Part shown: positions 15,679 through 24,854 of the stretch, piece by piece | Position numbering within the stretch: position 1 is the stretch's first letter | Layout: each line of letters begins with the position of its first letter | Assembly (NCBI RefSeq): GCF_000477435.1 | Contig: NC_022576.1 | Span: 2,790,001 to 2,854,000, forward strand | Reading direction: 5' to 3' | From: Candidatus Symbiobacter mobilis CR | GTDB taxonomy: Bacteria; Pseudomonadota; Gammaproteobacteria; Burkholderiales; Burkholderiaceae_C | DNA: 64,000 bases | Translations under genes and position numbers: made by a program | Notes under the pieces: model-generated | Databases searched by the model: none | What the model saw: the letters and a program-made list of their open reading frames with translations, nothing else | Told to the model about the DNA's origin: nothing

Positions 15679-17043
15679 ATGTCTTCTTCTTCCTTGCATT
15701 CTGCTTTTTCCACCCCTCCCGTCTTCACGGTAGCGCCCACGGGGGAACATTCCCTGGCGCAGTGGCTGGCCTACTGCGAACGTTTGCACCCTCTACACAT
15801 CGAGCTGGGACTGGGCCGCGTCCATCAGGTGGCGCAGGCTATGGCGTTGCATCTGGATCATCCGGTCATCACGGTGGCAGGCACCAACGGCAAGGGGTCG
15901 ACGTGCGCCATGCTTGCCAGCATCTTGCGGCAGGCGGGGTACAAGGTGGGGGTCTATACCTCGCCGCATTTGGTGGATTTTGAGGAGCGGTTGCGTATCG
16001 ATGGGGAGTGCGTCACCGCATCGGCGTTGGTCGAAGCCTTTGTCCAGGTCGAATCTGCACGAACTCGTTGCGGGGTGTCGCTGACCTATTTCGAGTTCAC
16101 GACGCTGGGCATCCTGTGGATCCTCGCGCACCGCAAGCTCGATGTCTCGATTCTTGAAGTCGGGCTGGGTGGGCGGCTCGACGCCGTCAACATCGTCGAT
16201 GCCGACTGCGCGATCATCACCAGCATCGATTTGGATCACATGCAATTTCTGGGTTCGACCCGGGAAGACATCGCGCTCGAAAAAGCGGGGATCGCTCGCC
16301 CAGGCAAGCCGATCATCTTGGTGGACCCCGCTTTGCCACCCAGCCTCGCAGCGCATTGCCGCAGCGTGGGGGCGGATGTCTGGTGCGCGGGGGGGGACTT
16401 TCGCGTGACGGTCGATGAAAAGCAGTGGTCGTGGGAAGGGCGTGGGCATAGGTGGGGCGGGCTGGCCTTTCCGGCATTGCGCGGCGCGCAGCAGCTCGTC
16501 AATGCAGCGGGGGTGCTTGCTGCGCTCTCTGCGTTGCGTGCAGTGCTTCCGGTGAGCGCGCATGCCTTGCGCAACGGGCTGGCTTTCGTCGAGTTGGCTG
16601 GGCGTTTTCAGGTCGTCCCCGGCGAGCCAGTGCTTGTGCTCGACGTGGCCCACAACCCCCATGCCGTGGGGGCGTTGGTACACAACCTCGACGCGATGGG
16701 GTTTTTCCCCACGACGCATGCGGTGTTCGGGGCGATGGCCGACAAAGACATCCCCGCGATGCTGCGGCGCATGGCGCCTTTGGTCGATCGCTGGTATTGC
16801 ACGGATCTCACGGTTGATCGGGCTGCGCCGGCCTGTGCGATTGTCGATGCGCTGCGTGCCGTCGATGCGACCAAAGCGGCCTCGGCAGGGTGTTTTGCCA
16901 CCCCGCAGCAGGCCTTGCGCGTAGCGCTGGATGCGGCGGAACGCACCGATAGAATCATCGTTTTCGGCTCGTTCCACACCGTCGGCGGCGTGTTGCGGCA
17001 AGGCGTTCCCCAGCTTCGAGCGCCGCATCTGCCGGGCTCCTGA
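15679..17043 (+). CDS. folC: bifunctional folylpolyglutamate/dihydrofolate synthase
   Basis: A 454-residue Mur-ligase-family enzyme that adds glutamate to dihydropteroate and to folates. The P-loop VAGTNGKGSTCAML is at about residues 66–79. YTSPHLVDFEERLRIDG, LEVGLGGRLDAVN, SIDLDHMQFLG and VLDVAHNPHAVGALVHNL are the remaining family motifs. The ATG at 15679 was taken because an earlier ATG (15658) would add non-homologous residues. It begins the folC–SPOR–cvpA–purF run conserved in Burkholderiales. accD, the usual gene before folC, is not adjacent here. Confidence 0.95.
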   Translation: MSSSSLHSAFSTPPVFTVAPTGEHSLAQWLAYCERLHPLHIELGLGRVHQVAQAMALHLDHPVITVAGTNGKGSTCAMLASILRQAGYKVGVYTSPHLVDFEERLRIDGECVTASALVEAFVQVESARTRCGVSLTYFEFTTLGILWILAHRKLDVSILEVGLGGRLDAVNIVDADCAIITSIDLDHMQFLGSTREDIALEKAGIARPGKPIILVDPALPPSLAAHCRSVGADVWCAGGDFRVTVDEKQWSWEGRGHRWGGLAFPALRGAQQLVNAAGVLAALSALRAVLPVSAHALRNGLAFVELAGRFQVVPGEPVLVLDVAHNPHAVGALVHNLDAMGFFPTTHAVFGAMADKDIPAMLRRMAPLVDRWYCTDLTVDRAAPACAIVDALRAVDATKAASAGCFATPQQALRVALDAAERTDRIIVFGSFHTVGGVLRQGVPQLRAPHLPGS

Positions 17044-17130
17044 CTGGCAGGCTCCTGATTCCCGGGGTTCTGTTTTCTGTTCTGTGCCCTTCTCCCTACC
17101 TTTGCCCCCGCGCCCTTGCCGCCCGCCTCC

Positions 17131-17817
17131 ATGCGCTTTTTCCCTTCCTTCCACATAAGCGAGACTCCGACGACGATCGTCCCCGCAGTGGAAAGCGTCG
17201 AGCGTCTGCGTCGGCGTGCCCGCAATCGTTTGTTGGGGGCAGGCATTCTGATCGCCATAGGCGTGGTGGGGTTGCCCTTGGTATTTGACAAACAGCCACG
17301 GCCCATCAATGTCGATGTAGAGATCGAAATTCCCGATCGGGACGACGCTCCCCCCCTTGTGCTCCCTCCGGCGGAGGCCTTTCCCCCGGTCGATATGGAA
17401 GAGGAAATCGTTCTTCCGGCAGCGTCTGCGGTGCAGCCCGCGCAGCAGCCAAAGCGGGTCGTCCCCATGCTGTCGTCCTCGTCCCGACCAGTGCGAGGGG
17501 CTGCGGAACAACCTGTTGTGGCCAGGTTGGAGTCTGCCCGGGCGCAGGCTTTGCTCGATGGGGCGGCGACGCCAGGGCCCATGGTGCCCCAGCGGTTTGT
17601 CGTGCAGGTGGGCAAAGATATGACGGTGGAAAGCGCGAATGAGCTACGCAAGAAACTCCTTCGCGCGGGGTTGTCGGCGCGCATTCGCCCGGTTGGTGGA
17701 AAGAAGAGCAAGCTGGTGCGGGTGCAGGTAGGCCCGTTTGTCACCCGGCAAGAATCGCAAGCAGCGCAGCGCAAGGTGCAGGCTCTGGGCCTGACAGCGG
17801 TTGTGTCGTCGTGGTGA
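17131..17817 (+). CDS. SPOR-domain inner-membrane protein (DedD-like)
   Basis: A protein of 228 residues with one transmembrane segment (LLGAGILIAIGVVGLPLVF, about residues 35–53), then a Pro/Ala-rich periplasmic linker. The C-terminal SPOR domain (about residues 150–228) begins FVVQVGKDMTVESANELRKK and ends VRVQVGPFVTRQESQAAQRK. SPOR domains bind denuded septal peptidoglycan, so a role in division is likely. It lies between folC and cvpA, the usual position of dedD. An in-frame TTG at 17116 is a possible alternative start. Confidence 0.88.
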   Translation: MRFFPSFHISETPTTIVPAVESVERLRRRARNRLLGAGILIAIGVVGLPLVFDKQPRPINVDVEIEIPDRDDAPPLVLPPAEAFPPVDMEEEIVLPAASAVQPAQQPKRVVPMLSSSSRPVRGAAEQPVVARLESARAQALLDGAATPGPMVPQRFVVQVGKDMTVESANELRKKLLRAGLSARIRPVGGKKSKLVRVQVGPFVTRQESQAAQRKVQALGLTAVVSSW

Positions 17818-17866
17818 GTGTCCATTCCCGCCCGGAAGTCGGGTATGCCGTGCGTGTGCATAGCAG

Positions 17867-18349
17867 ATGCCAACGTTGGACTGGATTTTCCTGATCGTGC
17901 TGCTGGCTTCCGGTTTATTGGGAGCATGGCGCGGCCTGGTGTACGAGGTCTTTTCCCTGCTCGCGTGGGTGGGTGCTTTCGTTGCCGCACGCTGGCTGTA
18001 TGCGGATGTGGGCGCGTGGTTGCCCATGCAAGGCGCAAGCCAGACCCTGCGTGGCGCGGTGGGGTTTGGACTGGTGTTTCTGGTTGCCGTCATGCTGGGG
18101 GGGCTGGTGGCCGTCGGGTTGCGCAAGGTGCTGGCCACGGTGGGATTGCGGCCGATGGATCGTTTTCTGGGTGCTTCTTTCGGGCTGGTACGCGGGGTGG
18201 CGTTGTTGTTGCTGACTACGGCATTGCTGGGCATGACGCCGATGCGTTCTGCATTGATCTGGAAAGAATCCGCCGGGGTGGACATGTCCATGAAGGTACT
18301 GGCGGAGATTCGCCCCATGCTCTCACGTGAGGCGGGGTGGCCTGGTTGA
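17867..18349 (+). CDS. cvpA: CvpA family membrane protein
   Basis: A 160-residue inner-membrane protein with about four hydrophobic helices: LDWIFLIVLLASGLLGAWRG, VFSLLAWVGAFVAARWL, GFGLVFLVAVMLGGLVAVGL and GLVRGVALLLLTTALLGM. The GAWRGLVYEVFSLLAW signature is characteristic of CvpA, known for colicin V production and cell-envelope homeostasis. It precedes purF, as in E. coli and most proteobacteria. Confidence 0.93.
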   Translation: MPTLDWIFLIVLLASGLLGAWRGLVYEVFSLLAWVGAFVAARWLYADVGAWLPMQGASQTLRGAVGFGLVFLVAVMLGGLVAVGLRKVLATVGLRPMDRFLGASFGLVRGVALLLLTTALLGMTPMRSALIWKESAGVDMSMKVLAEIRPMLSREAGWPG

Positions 18350-18401
18350 TGTTGGGTGGACGCCAGGTTGACGCTCGGTTGACGAAATAAGGAGAAAAGC
18401 C

Positions 18402-19895
18402 ATGTGTGGCATCGTGGGAGTGGTATGTGACGCTCCAGTCAACCAATTGCTGTATGACGCGCTGCTGTTGTTGCAGCACCGGGGCCAAGATGCCGCCGGG
18501 ATCGTGACCCAGCAGGGCAGCCGGTTTTTCATGCACAAGGCCAAGGGGATGGTGCGCGACGTTTTTCGCACGCGCAACATGCGCTCGCTCGTCGGCAACA
18601 GCGGGCTGGGGCAGGTGCGTTATCCCACGGCGGGCAGTGCGTGGAATACCGAAGAGGCGCAACCGTTCTACGTCAACGCACCGTTCGGGATCGTCTTGGT
18701 ACACAACGGTAACCTGACGAATACGCCATTTCTGCGTTCCGAGCTGCGGGAGAGCGACCACCGGCATATCAATACCGACAGCGATTCCGAAGTGCTGCTC
18801 AACGTGCTGGCCCACGAGGTAGAGGCCACCACGCACGGCACTACGCTGACCCCGCAGCATCTCTTCGACGCAGTGCGCCGCATGCACGCCAGGGTGCGCG
18901 GTTCCTACGCTGCGATTGCCTTGATTGCCGGGCACGGCATCCTTGCGTTTCGGGATCCGTATGGCATCCGTCCCCTGTGCCTGGGGCGCGGCGCCTCGAC
19001 GTGGATGGTGGCGAGCGAGTCTGTCGCGCTCGAAGGAACCGGCCACCGTTTCGAACGCGATATCGATCCGGGGGAGGCCATCTTTATCGGCATGGATGGG
19101 ACGGTGCAATCCCAGCAGTGTGCTGATCACACCTCGCTGCATCCCTGCATCTTCGAGTACGTGTACTTTGCCCGACCGGATTCGGTGCTCGACGGCATTT
19201 CCGTGTACCAGGCCCGGCTGAATTTGGGCGAGGCACTGGCGCGCCAAGTCGTTAGGGTGTTGTCTGTGCAGGACATCGACGTGGTCGTCCCGATTCCTGA
19301 GTCGAGCCGCCCCAGTGCGGCGCAGCTTGCGCAAACCCTGGGGGTGCTGTATCGGGAGGGCTTCGTCAAGAACCGCTACGTGGGCCGTACGTTCATCATG
19401 CCGGGGCAGTCTGTGCGCAAAAAATCCGTGCGTCAGAAGCTCAACGCCATTCCCAGCGAATTTGCGGGGCGCAAGGTACTGTTGGTCGACGATTCGATCG
19501 TGCGAGGCACCACCAGTCGGGAGATCGTGCAAATGGCCCGTGATGCTGGCGCGAAGAAGGTGTACCTTGCCAGCGCAGCGCCGCCCGTGCGGTATCCCAA
19601 TGCCTACGGCATAGATATGCCTACCCAGGGGGAACTCGTTGCGTACAACCGCACCGAAGACGAGATTCGGGCAGTCATCGGCTGCGATGCATTGATCTAC
19701 CAGGATCTCGACGACATGAAGCGCGCCGTGGGCCAGCTTGCTCCGCACATCCGGGGCTTCGACGCCTCCTGCTTCGACGGGGTGTACATCACCGGAGATA
19801 TCACCGTCGAAGATATCGTGCGCATGGGCGCCCAGCATGCCGCCGGGTGTGGGGACGATCTACCGGCTTATTTGTCGTCCACTTACGAAGATTGA
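18402..19895 (+). CDS. purF: amidophosphoribosyltransferase
   Basis: A 497-residue enzyme for the first committed step of purine synthesis (PRPP + glutamine to phosphoribosylamine). The N-terminal nucleophile is Cys2 of MCGIVGVV. The glutaminase part has LLQHRGQDAAGI and VHNGNLTN, and GSYAAIALI follows. The phosphoribosyltransferase part has the PRPP loop VLLVDDSIVRGTTSREIV. A clear AAGGAG site precedes the ATG. Confidence 0.97.
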   Translation: MCGIVGVVCDAPVNQLLYDALLLLQHRGQDAAGIVTQQGSRFFMHKAKGMVRDVFRTRNMRSLVGNSGLGQVRYPTAGSAWNTEEAQPFYVNAPFGIVLVHNGNLTNTPFLRSELRESDHRHINTDSDSEVLLNVLAHEVEATTHGTTLTPQHLFDAVRRMHARVRGSYAAIALIAGHGILAFRDPYGIRPLCLGRGASTWMVASESVALEGTGHRFERDIDPGEAIFIGMDGTVQSQQCADHTSLHPCIFEYVYFARPDSVLDGISVYQARLNLGEALARQVVRVLSVQDIDVVVPIPESSRPSAAQLAQTLGVLYREGFVKNRYVGRTFIMPGQSVRKKSVRQKLNAIPSEFAGRKVLLVDDSIVRGTTSREIVQMARDAGAKKVYLASAAPPVRYPNAYGIDMPTQGELVAYNRTEDEIRAVIGCDALIYQDLDDMKRAVGQLAPHIRGFDASCFDGVYITGDITVEDIVRMGAQHAAGCGDDLPAYLSSTYED

Positions 19896-19925
19896 TTCTG
19901 TGGCATTGCTGCCACCATCACTGCC

Positions 19926-21329
19926 ATGACGATCCGTACCCGCTTTGCCCCGTCGCCGACGGGATTTATCCACCTCGGCAACATCCGTTCCGCGCTGTAT
20001 CCGTGGGCCTTTGCGCGTTCGCAGGGCGGCGTGTTCATTCTGCGTATCGAAGACACCGACGTGCAGCGCTCCACGCAAGAGGCCGTCGATGTGATTTTGG
20101 ACGGCATGCGTTGGCTGGGGTTGGATTACGACGAAGGGCCGTACTACCAGTCGCAGCGGACGCAGCGGTACCGTGAGGTGCTCGCGCAATTGTGCGATGC
20201 CGGGCATGCCTATCCCTGCTACATGAGCCAGGAAGAGTTGGACGCCCTGCGCGAGCGCCAGAGCGCAGCGAAGTGCAAGCCTCGCTACGACGGTACGTGG
20301 CGCCCCGAGCCTGGCAAGGTGCTGCCCCCGGTTCCCGATGGCGGGCAACCCGTATGGCGATTCCGCACTCCGCTGGATGGCACGGTGGTGTGGGAAGACA
20401 AGGTCAAGGGTCGTATCGAGATTGCCAATGCCGAACTTGACGATATGGTGCTGGCGAGGTCAGACGGCACGCCGACGTACAACTTTTGCGTCGTCGTCGA
20501 CGACATGGATATGGGCATCACGCACGTCATCCGGGGGGAAGACCACGTCAACAACACGCCACGACAAATCCACCTGTTCCACGCCCTGGGCAAGGAACCG
20601 CCGGAATACGTCCATCTGCCCACCGTGCTGAACGAGCAGGGCGACAAGATGAGCAAACGCAACGGCGCCAAAGCGGTGACGCAATACCGGGAAGAAGGCT
20701 ACCTGGCCGATGCCGTCGTCAACTACCTGGCCCGGCTGGGGTGGAGCCACGGCAACGACGAGTTTTTTCACCGTGCGCAGTTCTTGCAGTGGTTTGGTTT
20801 GGACAACCTGGGCAAAAGCCCGGCGCAGTTCGACGAAGCCAAGCTGCGCTGGGTCAATGCCCAGCATCTCAAGGCCATGGGGGACGAGGCGCTCGCAGAG
20901 CTGGTTCGCAGCCAGCTCGAACGCCGGGGCGTGGAAGGGGACGAGCGTTTGCCACGGATCTGCGCGTTGTTCCAGGATCGCTGTGACACGACGGTGGCCT
21001 TGGCGGATTGGGCAATGCGGTTCTATACGGAAGTATCGGCATCTGCGCAAGAGCTGGCAACGCATTGCACCCCGTCCATTGCGCCAGCGCTGGAGACTTT
21101 GGCCCAGCATTTGTCGCAGTGCGCGTGGGATCGCACCGCCATTGCCGCAGCAGTGCGCGAAGTGCTGGCGCAGCATGGCCTCAAGATGTCCCAGTTGGCC
21201 ATGCCCGTGCGGGTGCTCGTGGTAGGCACCGCGCATACCCCTTCGCTGGATGCGGTGCTGGAGTTGGTGGGGCGCGAAAAAGTGCTCGCCCGGCTCCGGA
21301 ACCGTCCCCAGCTTGCACTAGAATGCTGA
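19926..21329 (+). CDS. gltX: glutamyl-tRNA synthetase
   Basis: A 467-residue class I aminoacyl-tRNA synthetase charging tRNA-Glu. The HIGH-type motif is [11 protein letters not shown] (residues about 9–19), the KMSKS-type motif is DKMSKRNGA (about 241–249), and [10 protein letters not shown] is the Glu-binding region. It lies 30 bp after purF and just before three tRNA genes, one of which is its own substrate tRNA-Glu. I see no break in the reading frame. Confidence 0.97.
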   Translation: MTIRTRFAPSPTGFIHLGNIRSALYPWAFARSQGGVFILRIEDTDVQRSTQEAVDVILDGMRWLGLDYDEGPYYQSQRTQRYREVLAQLCDAGHAYPCYMSQEELDALRERQSAAKCKPRYDGTWRPEPGKVLPPVPDGGQPVWRFRTPLDGTVVWEDKVKGRIEIANAELDDMVLARSDGTPTYNFCVVVDDMDMGITHVIRGEDHVNNTPRQIHLFHALGKEPPEYVHLPTVLNEQGDKMSKRNGAKAVTQYREEGYLADAVVNYLARLGWSHGNDEFFHRAQFLQWFGLDNLGKSPAQFDEAKLRWVNAQHLKAMGDEALAELVRSQLERRGVEGDERLPRICALFQDRCDTTVALADWAMRFYTEVSASAQELATHCTPSIAPALETLAQHLSQCAWDRTAIAAAVREVLAQHGLKMSQLAMPVRVLVVGTAHTPSLDAVLELVGREKVLARLRNRPQLALEC

Positions 21330-21369
21330 TCCTTTCGACGCCTGCTGTCTTGGCAGAAGGATTCGGTGG

Positions 21370-21445
<76 letters not shown>

Positions 21446-21476
21446 AGAGTTCTTTTCCAGCAAACGGTTTTGCAAC

Positions 21477-21552
21477 GACCTCATCGTCTAGAGGCCTAGG
21501 ACATCACCCTTTCACGGTGAGTACCGGGGTTCGAATCCCCGTGGGGTCGCCA
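21477..21552 (+). tRNA. tRNA-Glu (anticodon TTC)
   Basis: A 76-nt cloverleaf including CCA. The acceptor GACCTCA pairs with TGGGGTC. The anticodon stem TCACC/GGTGA holds loop CTTTCAC (anticodon TTC), and the T arm is CGGGGTTCGAATCCCCG. It is one of three clustered tRNA genes after gltX. Confidence 0.96.
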
Positions 21553-21690
21553 GCATTTTTGCTGTGCATATGCCAAATGGATAGTGTTTGCAGATAAAGT
21601 ATTATTTGTAGATAGTATCGATTTGACAAAGGTTTTTGACAAAAGTTTTGTAAGGTTATTGCCAAGTGTTCCCATAAAGAACATTGGTAC

Positions 21691-21767
21691 GGAGTGGTAG
21701 TTCAGTTGGTTAGAATACCGGCCTGTCACGCCGGGGGTCGCGGGTTCGAGCCCCGTCCGCTCCGCCA
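21691..21767 (+). tRNA. tRNA-Asp (anticodon GTC)
   Basis: A 77-nt cloverleaf including CCA. The acceptor GGAGTGG pairs with CCGCTCC. The anticodon stem CCGGC/GCCGG holds loop CTGTCAC (anticodon GTC), and the T arm is GCGGGTTCGAGCCCCGT. The 138-bp gap from tRNA-Glu is AT-rich. Confidence 0.96.
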
Positions 21768-21787
21768 AATATAGTGATTCACTGATA

Positions 21788-21820
21788 GTAAATCACTGCA
21801 AATGGTAAATCACTGCAAAT
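21788..21820. repeat. 16-bp direct repeat, two copies
   Basis: GTAAATCACTGCAAAT occurs at 21788–21803 and again at 21805–21820, just downstream of tRNA-Asp. tRNA 3' flanks are common integration sites, but no integrase is nearby and the repeat does not match the tRNA. Confidence 0.8.
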
Positions 21821-21847
21821 GTCGTACGGCATGCAGTGTTACTTTTC

Positions 21848-21881
21848 AAAAGCCACTGGTTCCTTCTGGTGGCTTTTTTTT
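21848..21881 (+). terminator. rho-independent terminator after the tRNA cluster
   Basis: AAAGCCAC (21848–21855) pairs with GTGGCTTT (21869–21876), followed by a T-run to 21881. It ends the gltX–tRNA region and also lies just beyond the 3' end of the converging cache–CheW gene. Confidence 0.75.
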
Positions 21882-21886
21882 GCCAA

Positions 21887-24337
21887 TCACTCCGTCAACC
21901 CTGGTATAGCGGAGCCACAAAGGCTGGCAATCCCTCCTGAAGCATGGCACAGACCCAGCACTGCGCTGGTGGAAAGTACCGGGACCAGCATGTCGCCTGC
22001 CCGGGCGATTCGGGAAACCATTCTGGTTGCCACGCCCATGTCTGCCATCTGTTGCATGGTATAGAGATGCATGTGCATCACCGGCCCCAGGCCCGTGATG
22101 AGTACACCAAACTCTACGTTGTCGACTTGGAGCACCAACGCATGCAAGTGGGTCGATTTTTTGTGCATCAGCGAGGTCTGTGCGCTGAGGTCGATCAAGG
22201 GTAAGGTCCGCGTGCCATACGGCGCAAAGCCCACATGGCGCGTTTTTTCTCCGGGGCCAGTAGGAGCACGGACGACGTTCGCCAATTCGACGCATTCGAT
22301 CACCTCTTCTGCCACGATGCCGAGCAATTGCCCGTCGATGTAAAAGGTGGCGATTTCGGTGCCATCGTGTACCGGGGTCATGCTGCCGACAGAATTGGAC
22401 GACATTGCGCGAAGGTTGCCGCACGGCACGATCACCACGCCCTGGATTTGCTCGGCATAACCGTCGCTCGTCTTGAATTCGCGGTAGCCCGCACCCGCTG
22501 CGGCGCCTACCGTGTAACACCGTTCGTTTTCCATCACCACGCCGGACCAACGCTGTCCCGGTTGCAGCGCCAGAATTTGGCGTGGCAGCGCGATGGGCAA
22601 CGCAGCGGTGATGCCGATGAAGCAGCCGTCGGTTCTGCAAAACGCGGCTACGGCTTGGTCGAACTGGGGCAGCACCGATTGCAACATCGCGGTGAATTGG
22701 GGTTCTGCATCGAAGATCAGCGCGACGCCGCCGCGAACCTGGTTGCCTGTGTCGAAGATCGGTGCGGTGTAGATGTACGTTCCCCGGTTGGCATACAGAG
22801 ACGACGATTCGAAGCGGGATACCGTGTAGCCATCCTTGGTGCGGATGCGCAGACATTCGGCCACCCATGGCTCTTGCAGCGCTTGGCCTTCCCATTGCGC
22901 GCACTGGCTGGCCGCGACCACGACGCCGCGTGCGTCGAACACCAGAATCTCGCTGTAGACGGTATACAAACCGTTGATGTAGCGCAGCGTTTTTCGGCAC
23001 ACCTCTGGATCCATGCTCGCCAAGGCGGGGCTTTGCGCCCACCACCGGCAGTCGTTGGCGCGTTCGTACAGGTTGCGATCCAGAATGTCCACGGACAATG
23101 CCGCCAGGAATTGCGTCTCGGTCAACAGGTTTTGCGCCACCATCGCCAGCAATTCCTGGGAGGATCGCTCGAACACGTCCTTGGTTTTGCGCCCAGTGTT
23201 GGCAATTTCCTCCAACAAGGAGCGGGAAAAGGCGTTGGAATCGTCCGCCTGCTGCACCCTGCCATTCCACACCAGCCGATCCAGGCGATCCTGGATGTTG
23301 CGCGCCTGTGCCGGAATGTCGAGCAAGCGCTGGGAAAAGATGTTTTCGCCGCTGAAGACGACTGCCTTCATCGCCTCATTGCGGTCGTCGAAAGCCACTT
23401 CCGCAGCCAACATGGCCACCGCAGTCCAGCCGGGGCCTGCGTAGCCCTGGTAGTTTTTGGGGGTGCGCTGCGCCACGATGTATTGCACGCCATGGAGCCG
23501 GATGTACGGAACGCCGGGGCGGATTGGCAGTAGGTATCCGGCGGGCAATAGCGCTGGGTCGCTGGAGAGGATGACGCGCCCATCTTGCCCGAGGAAAGCC
23601 ATGCTTTCGTCTTGGTCGACGAGATTGCCCAGAATGGTTTGCACTTCCTCTCGCACATCGAAAACGAGCAGGAGCACCCCAATGGCCTTGCCCTCGGCTT
23701 GCACCCGGAATGCGTAGGTCAACGCAGCGCCGTCGCCACACAAATCTGATTGCGCATAGGTTTCCACATAGTTGTCACGGGTCGTCAAGGCTTGTTTGAT
23801 GATGGGGGATGTGGATTGGCCATGGAAGCCGTCACCAAGCCGGATCAATACCCGCCCCTGGGTATCCGTCAGGATGATGTCCTTGTAGACAGAGTACTTG
23901 TCCACATACGAACGGAACCGCTGTCGCAGCACCGTGGTCATGGTGGCTTCGTGGGGGGTATTGGGGGTGGGCCGCAGTGTTTGGCAGGCTTGGACGATGG
24001 GGGTGTCCGTGGACAGAAAGCCAATGTCTGCCGTCCGTTCGTAGAGATTGCGCGTCAGCACATCGACGGCGATTTGCGCTTGGTACCCCAGTGCGGTCGT
24101 CACGCGCGCCAAAGTCTCTTCCGCCAGGCAGGAGAGCAATTCCCCGGTCAGTTCCTGAAAGCCTTGTCGCACGCCGCTCATGTCGGTGCGCAGATTGGAG
24201 AGGTGTCCGAGCAACGACAGCGTGTCCCAGGTGCTGCGCAGGCTGGTCAGCGCTTCGCGGTGGTCGTTGACCGAGGCCATGTGCCGCACGAAGGGCGCGA
24301 CGTGGTCGGGGAACGCAATACCTTTGACGACCTTCAT
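21887..24337 (-). CDS. double-cache CheW-domain chemotaxis protein
   Basis: An 816-residue protein with no signal peptide and no convincing transmembrane helix. Two related sensor halves each contain an (I/V)DVLTRNLYERTADIGFLS-like or VDILDRNLYERANDCRWW motif, followed by a cache-like fold (YSVYKDIILTDTQGRVLIRL; YTVYSEILVFDARGVVVAAS). The C-terminal ~150 residues are CheW-like (TEIATFYIDGQLLGIVAEEV; RTLPLIDLSAQTS), the fold that couples receptors to CheA. I infer a cytoplasmic sensor feeding CheA without a methyl-accepting domain. The start at 24337 has GGAG upstream. It is monocistronic here, and no other che genes are in the window. Confidence 0.8.
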   Translation of the reverse strand: MKVVKGIAFPDHVAPFVRHMASVNDHREALTSLRSTWDTLSLLGHLSNLRTDMSGVRQGFQELTGELLSCLAEETLARVTTALGYQAQIAVDVLTRNLYERTADIGFLSTDTPIVQACQTLRPTPNTPHEATMTTVLRQRFRSYVDKYSVYKDIILTDTQGRVLIRLGDGFHGQSTSPIIKQALTTRDNYVETYAQSDLCGDGAALTYAFRVQAEGKAIGVLLLVFDVREEVQTILGNLVDQDESMAFLGQDGRVILSSDPALLPAGYLLPIRPGVPYIRLHGVQYIVAQRTPKNYQGYAGPGWTAVAMLAAEVAFDDRNEAMKAVVFSGENIFSQRLLDIPAQARNIQDRLDRLVWNGRVQQADDSNAFSRSLLEEIANTGRKTKDVFERSSQELLAMVAQNLLTETQFLAALSVDILDRNLYERANDCRWWAQSPALASMDPEVCRKTLRYINGLYTVYSEILVFDARGVVVAASQCAQWEGQALQEPWVAECLRIRTKDGYTVSRFESSSLYANRGTYIYTAPIFDTGNQVRGGVALIFDAEPQFTAMLQSVLPQFDQAVAAFCRTDGCFIGITAALPIALPRQILALQPGQRWSGVVMENERCYTVGAAAGAGYREFKTSDGYAEQIQGVVIVPCGNLRAMSSNSVGSMTPVHDGTEIATFYIDGQLLGIVAEEVIECVELANVVRAPTGPGEKTRHVGFAPYGTRTLPLIDLSAQTSLMHKKSTHLHALVLQVDNVEFGVLITGLGPVMHMHLYTMQQMADMGVATRMVSRIARAGDMLVPVLSTSAVLGLCHASGGIASLCGSAIPGLTE

Positions 24338-24503
24338 GGAGCAGCTCTCCGGGACGCGGTGACACGATGGGTATGGTCGCAAGGATGGTCTGGAGGGCTC
24401 TCTGGTACGTCTGCGGGAACATGCACACTTCCAGACCAAGAATCCATCGAATGCGGATTCACGTAAGCAAGAACCGATCCCGACAGCGACGTATTGCCAC
24501 GAG

Positions 24504-24526
24504 CACAGTACCATGGCTGTACTGTG
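24504..24526. promoter_or_regulatory. perfect inverted repeat, possible operator
   Basis: CACAGTAC (24504–24511) and GTACTGTG (24519–24526) around CATGGCT. It is located upstream of the cache–CheW gene. An operator role is a guess from symmetry and position. Confidence 0.35.
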
Positions 24527-24658
24527 TGGAAGTGCTGGATGACGGCATCTGGTTGCCTTGCAGGAGTGAGGAGTGGTGCAAGGAGCGGTGGGTAGCGCGC
24601 TGTGATGTGGTGCCGATGCATGCTCTCGTGAACGGCGTGCCCCGGCATGGTGCGTAGG

Positions 24659-24735
24659 GCTGACCGTTACTGTGCAAGTCGCGAAGCGGCTGTTCGACGC
24701 TCCCCTGGCCCAGCGGGCTGGGGTGAGGGTTGATG
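24659..24735 (+). repeat. dispersed palindromic repeat, copy A
   Basis: It reads GGCTGACCGTTACTGTGCAA, then GTCGCGAAGCGGC, then CTCCCCTGGCCCAGCGGGCT and GGGGTGAGGG. It is the same as copies at 33719 and 34999, with small changes. Confidence 0.85.
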
Positions 24736-24854
24736 GGCCTATAGCCCTTGAAACTACCTCTGAGAAATCGGCCTCTAACGCCCGTCCCAATTGCGTAAAG
24801 CGCTATGATTTTGGTAACTTATACCAGACATGGCAAGCTCCACATCACTTTGCA

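Larger units (their letters stand above)
24338..24854. other. 517-bp gene-free region with inverted repeat and dispersed repeat
   Basis: No convincing gene on either strand. It contains a perfect 8-bp inverted repeat (24504–24526) about 170 bp upstream of the cache–CheW start, and a copy of the dispersed palindromic repeat (24659–24735). Confidence 0.6.

Noticed and set aside
21788..21820. Phage attachment site at tRNA-Asp
   Set aside because: The 16-bp repeat does not copy the tRNA 3' end, and no integrase or phage gene lies nearby.
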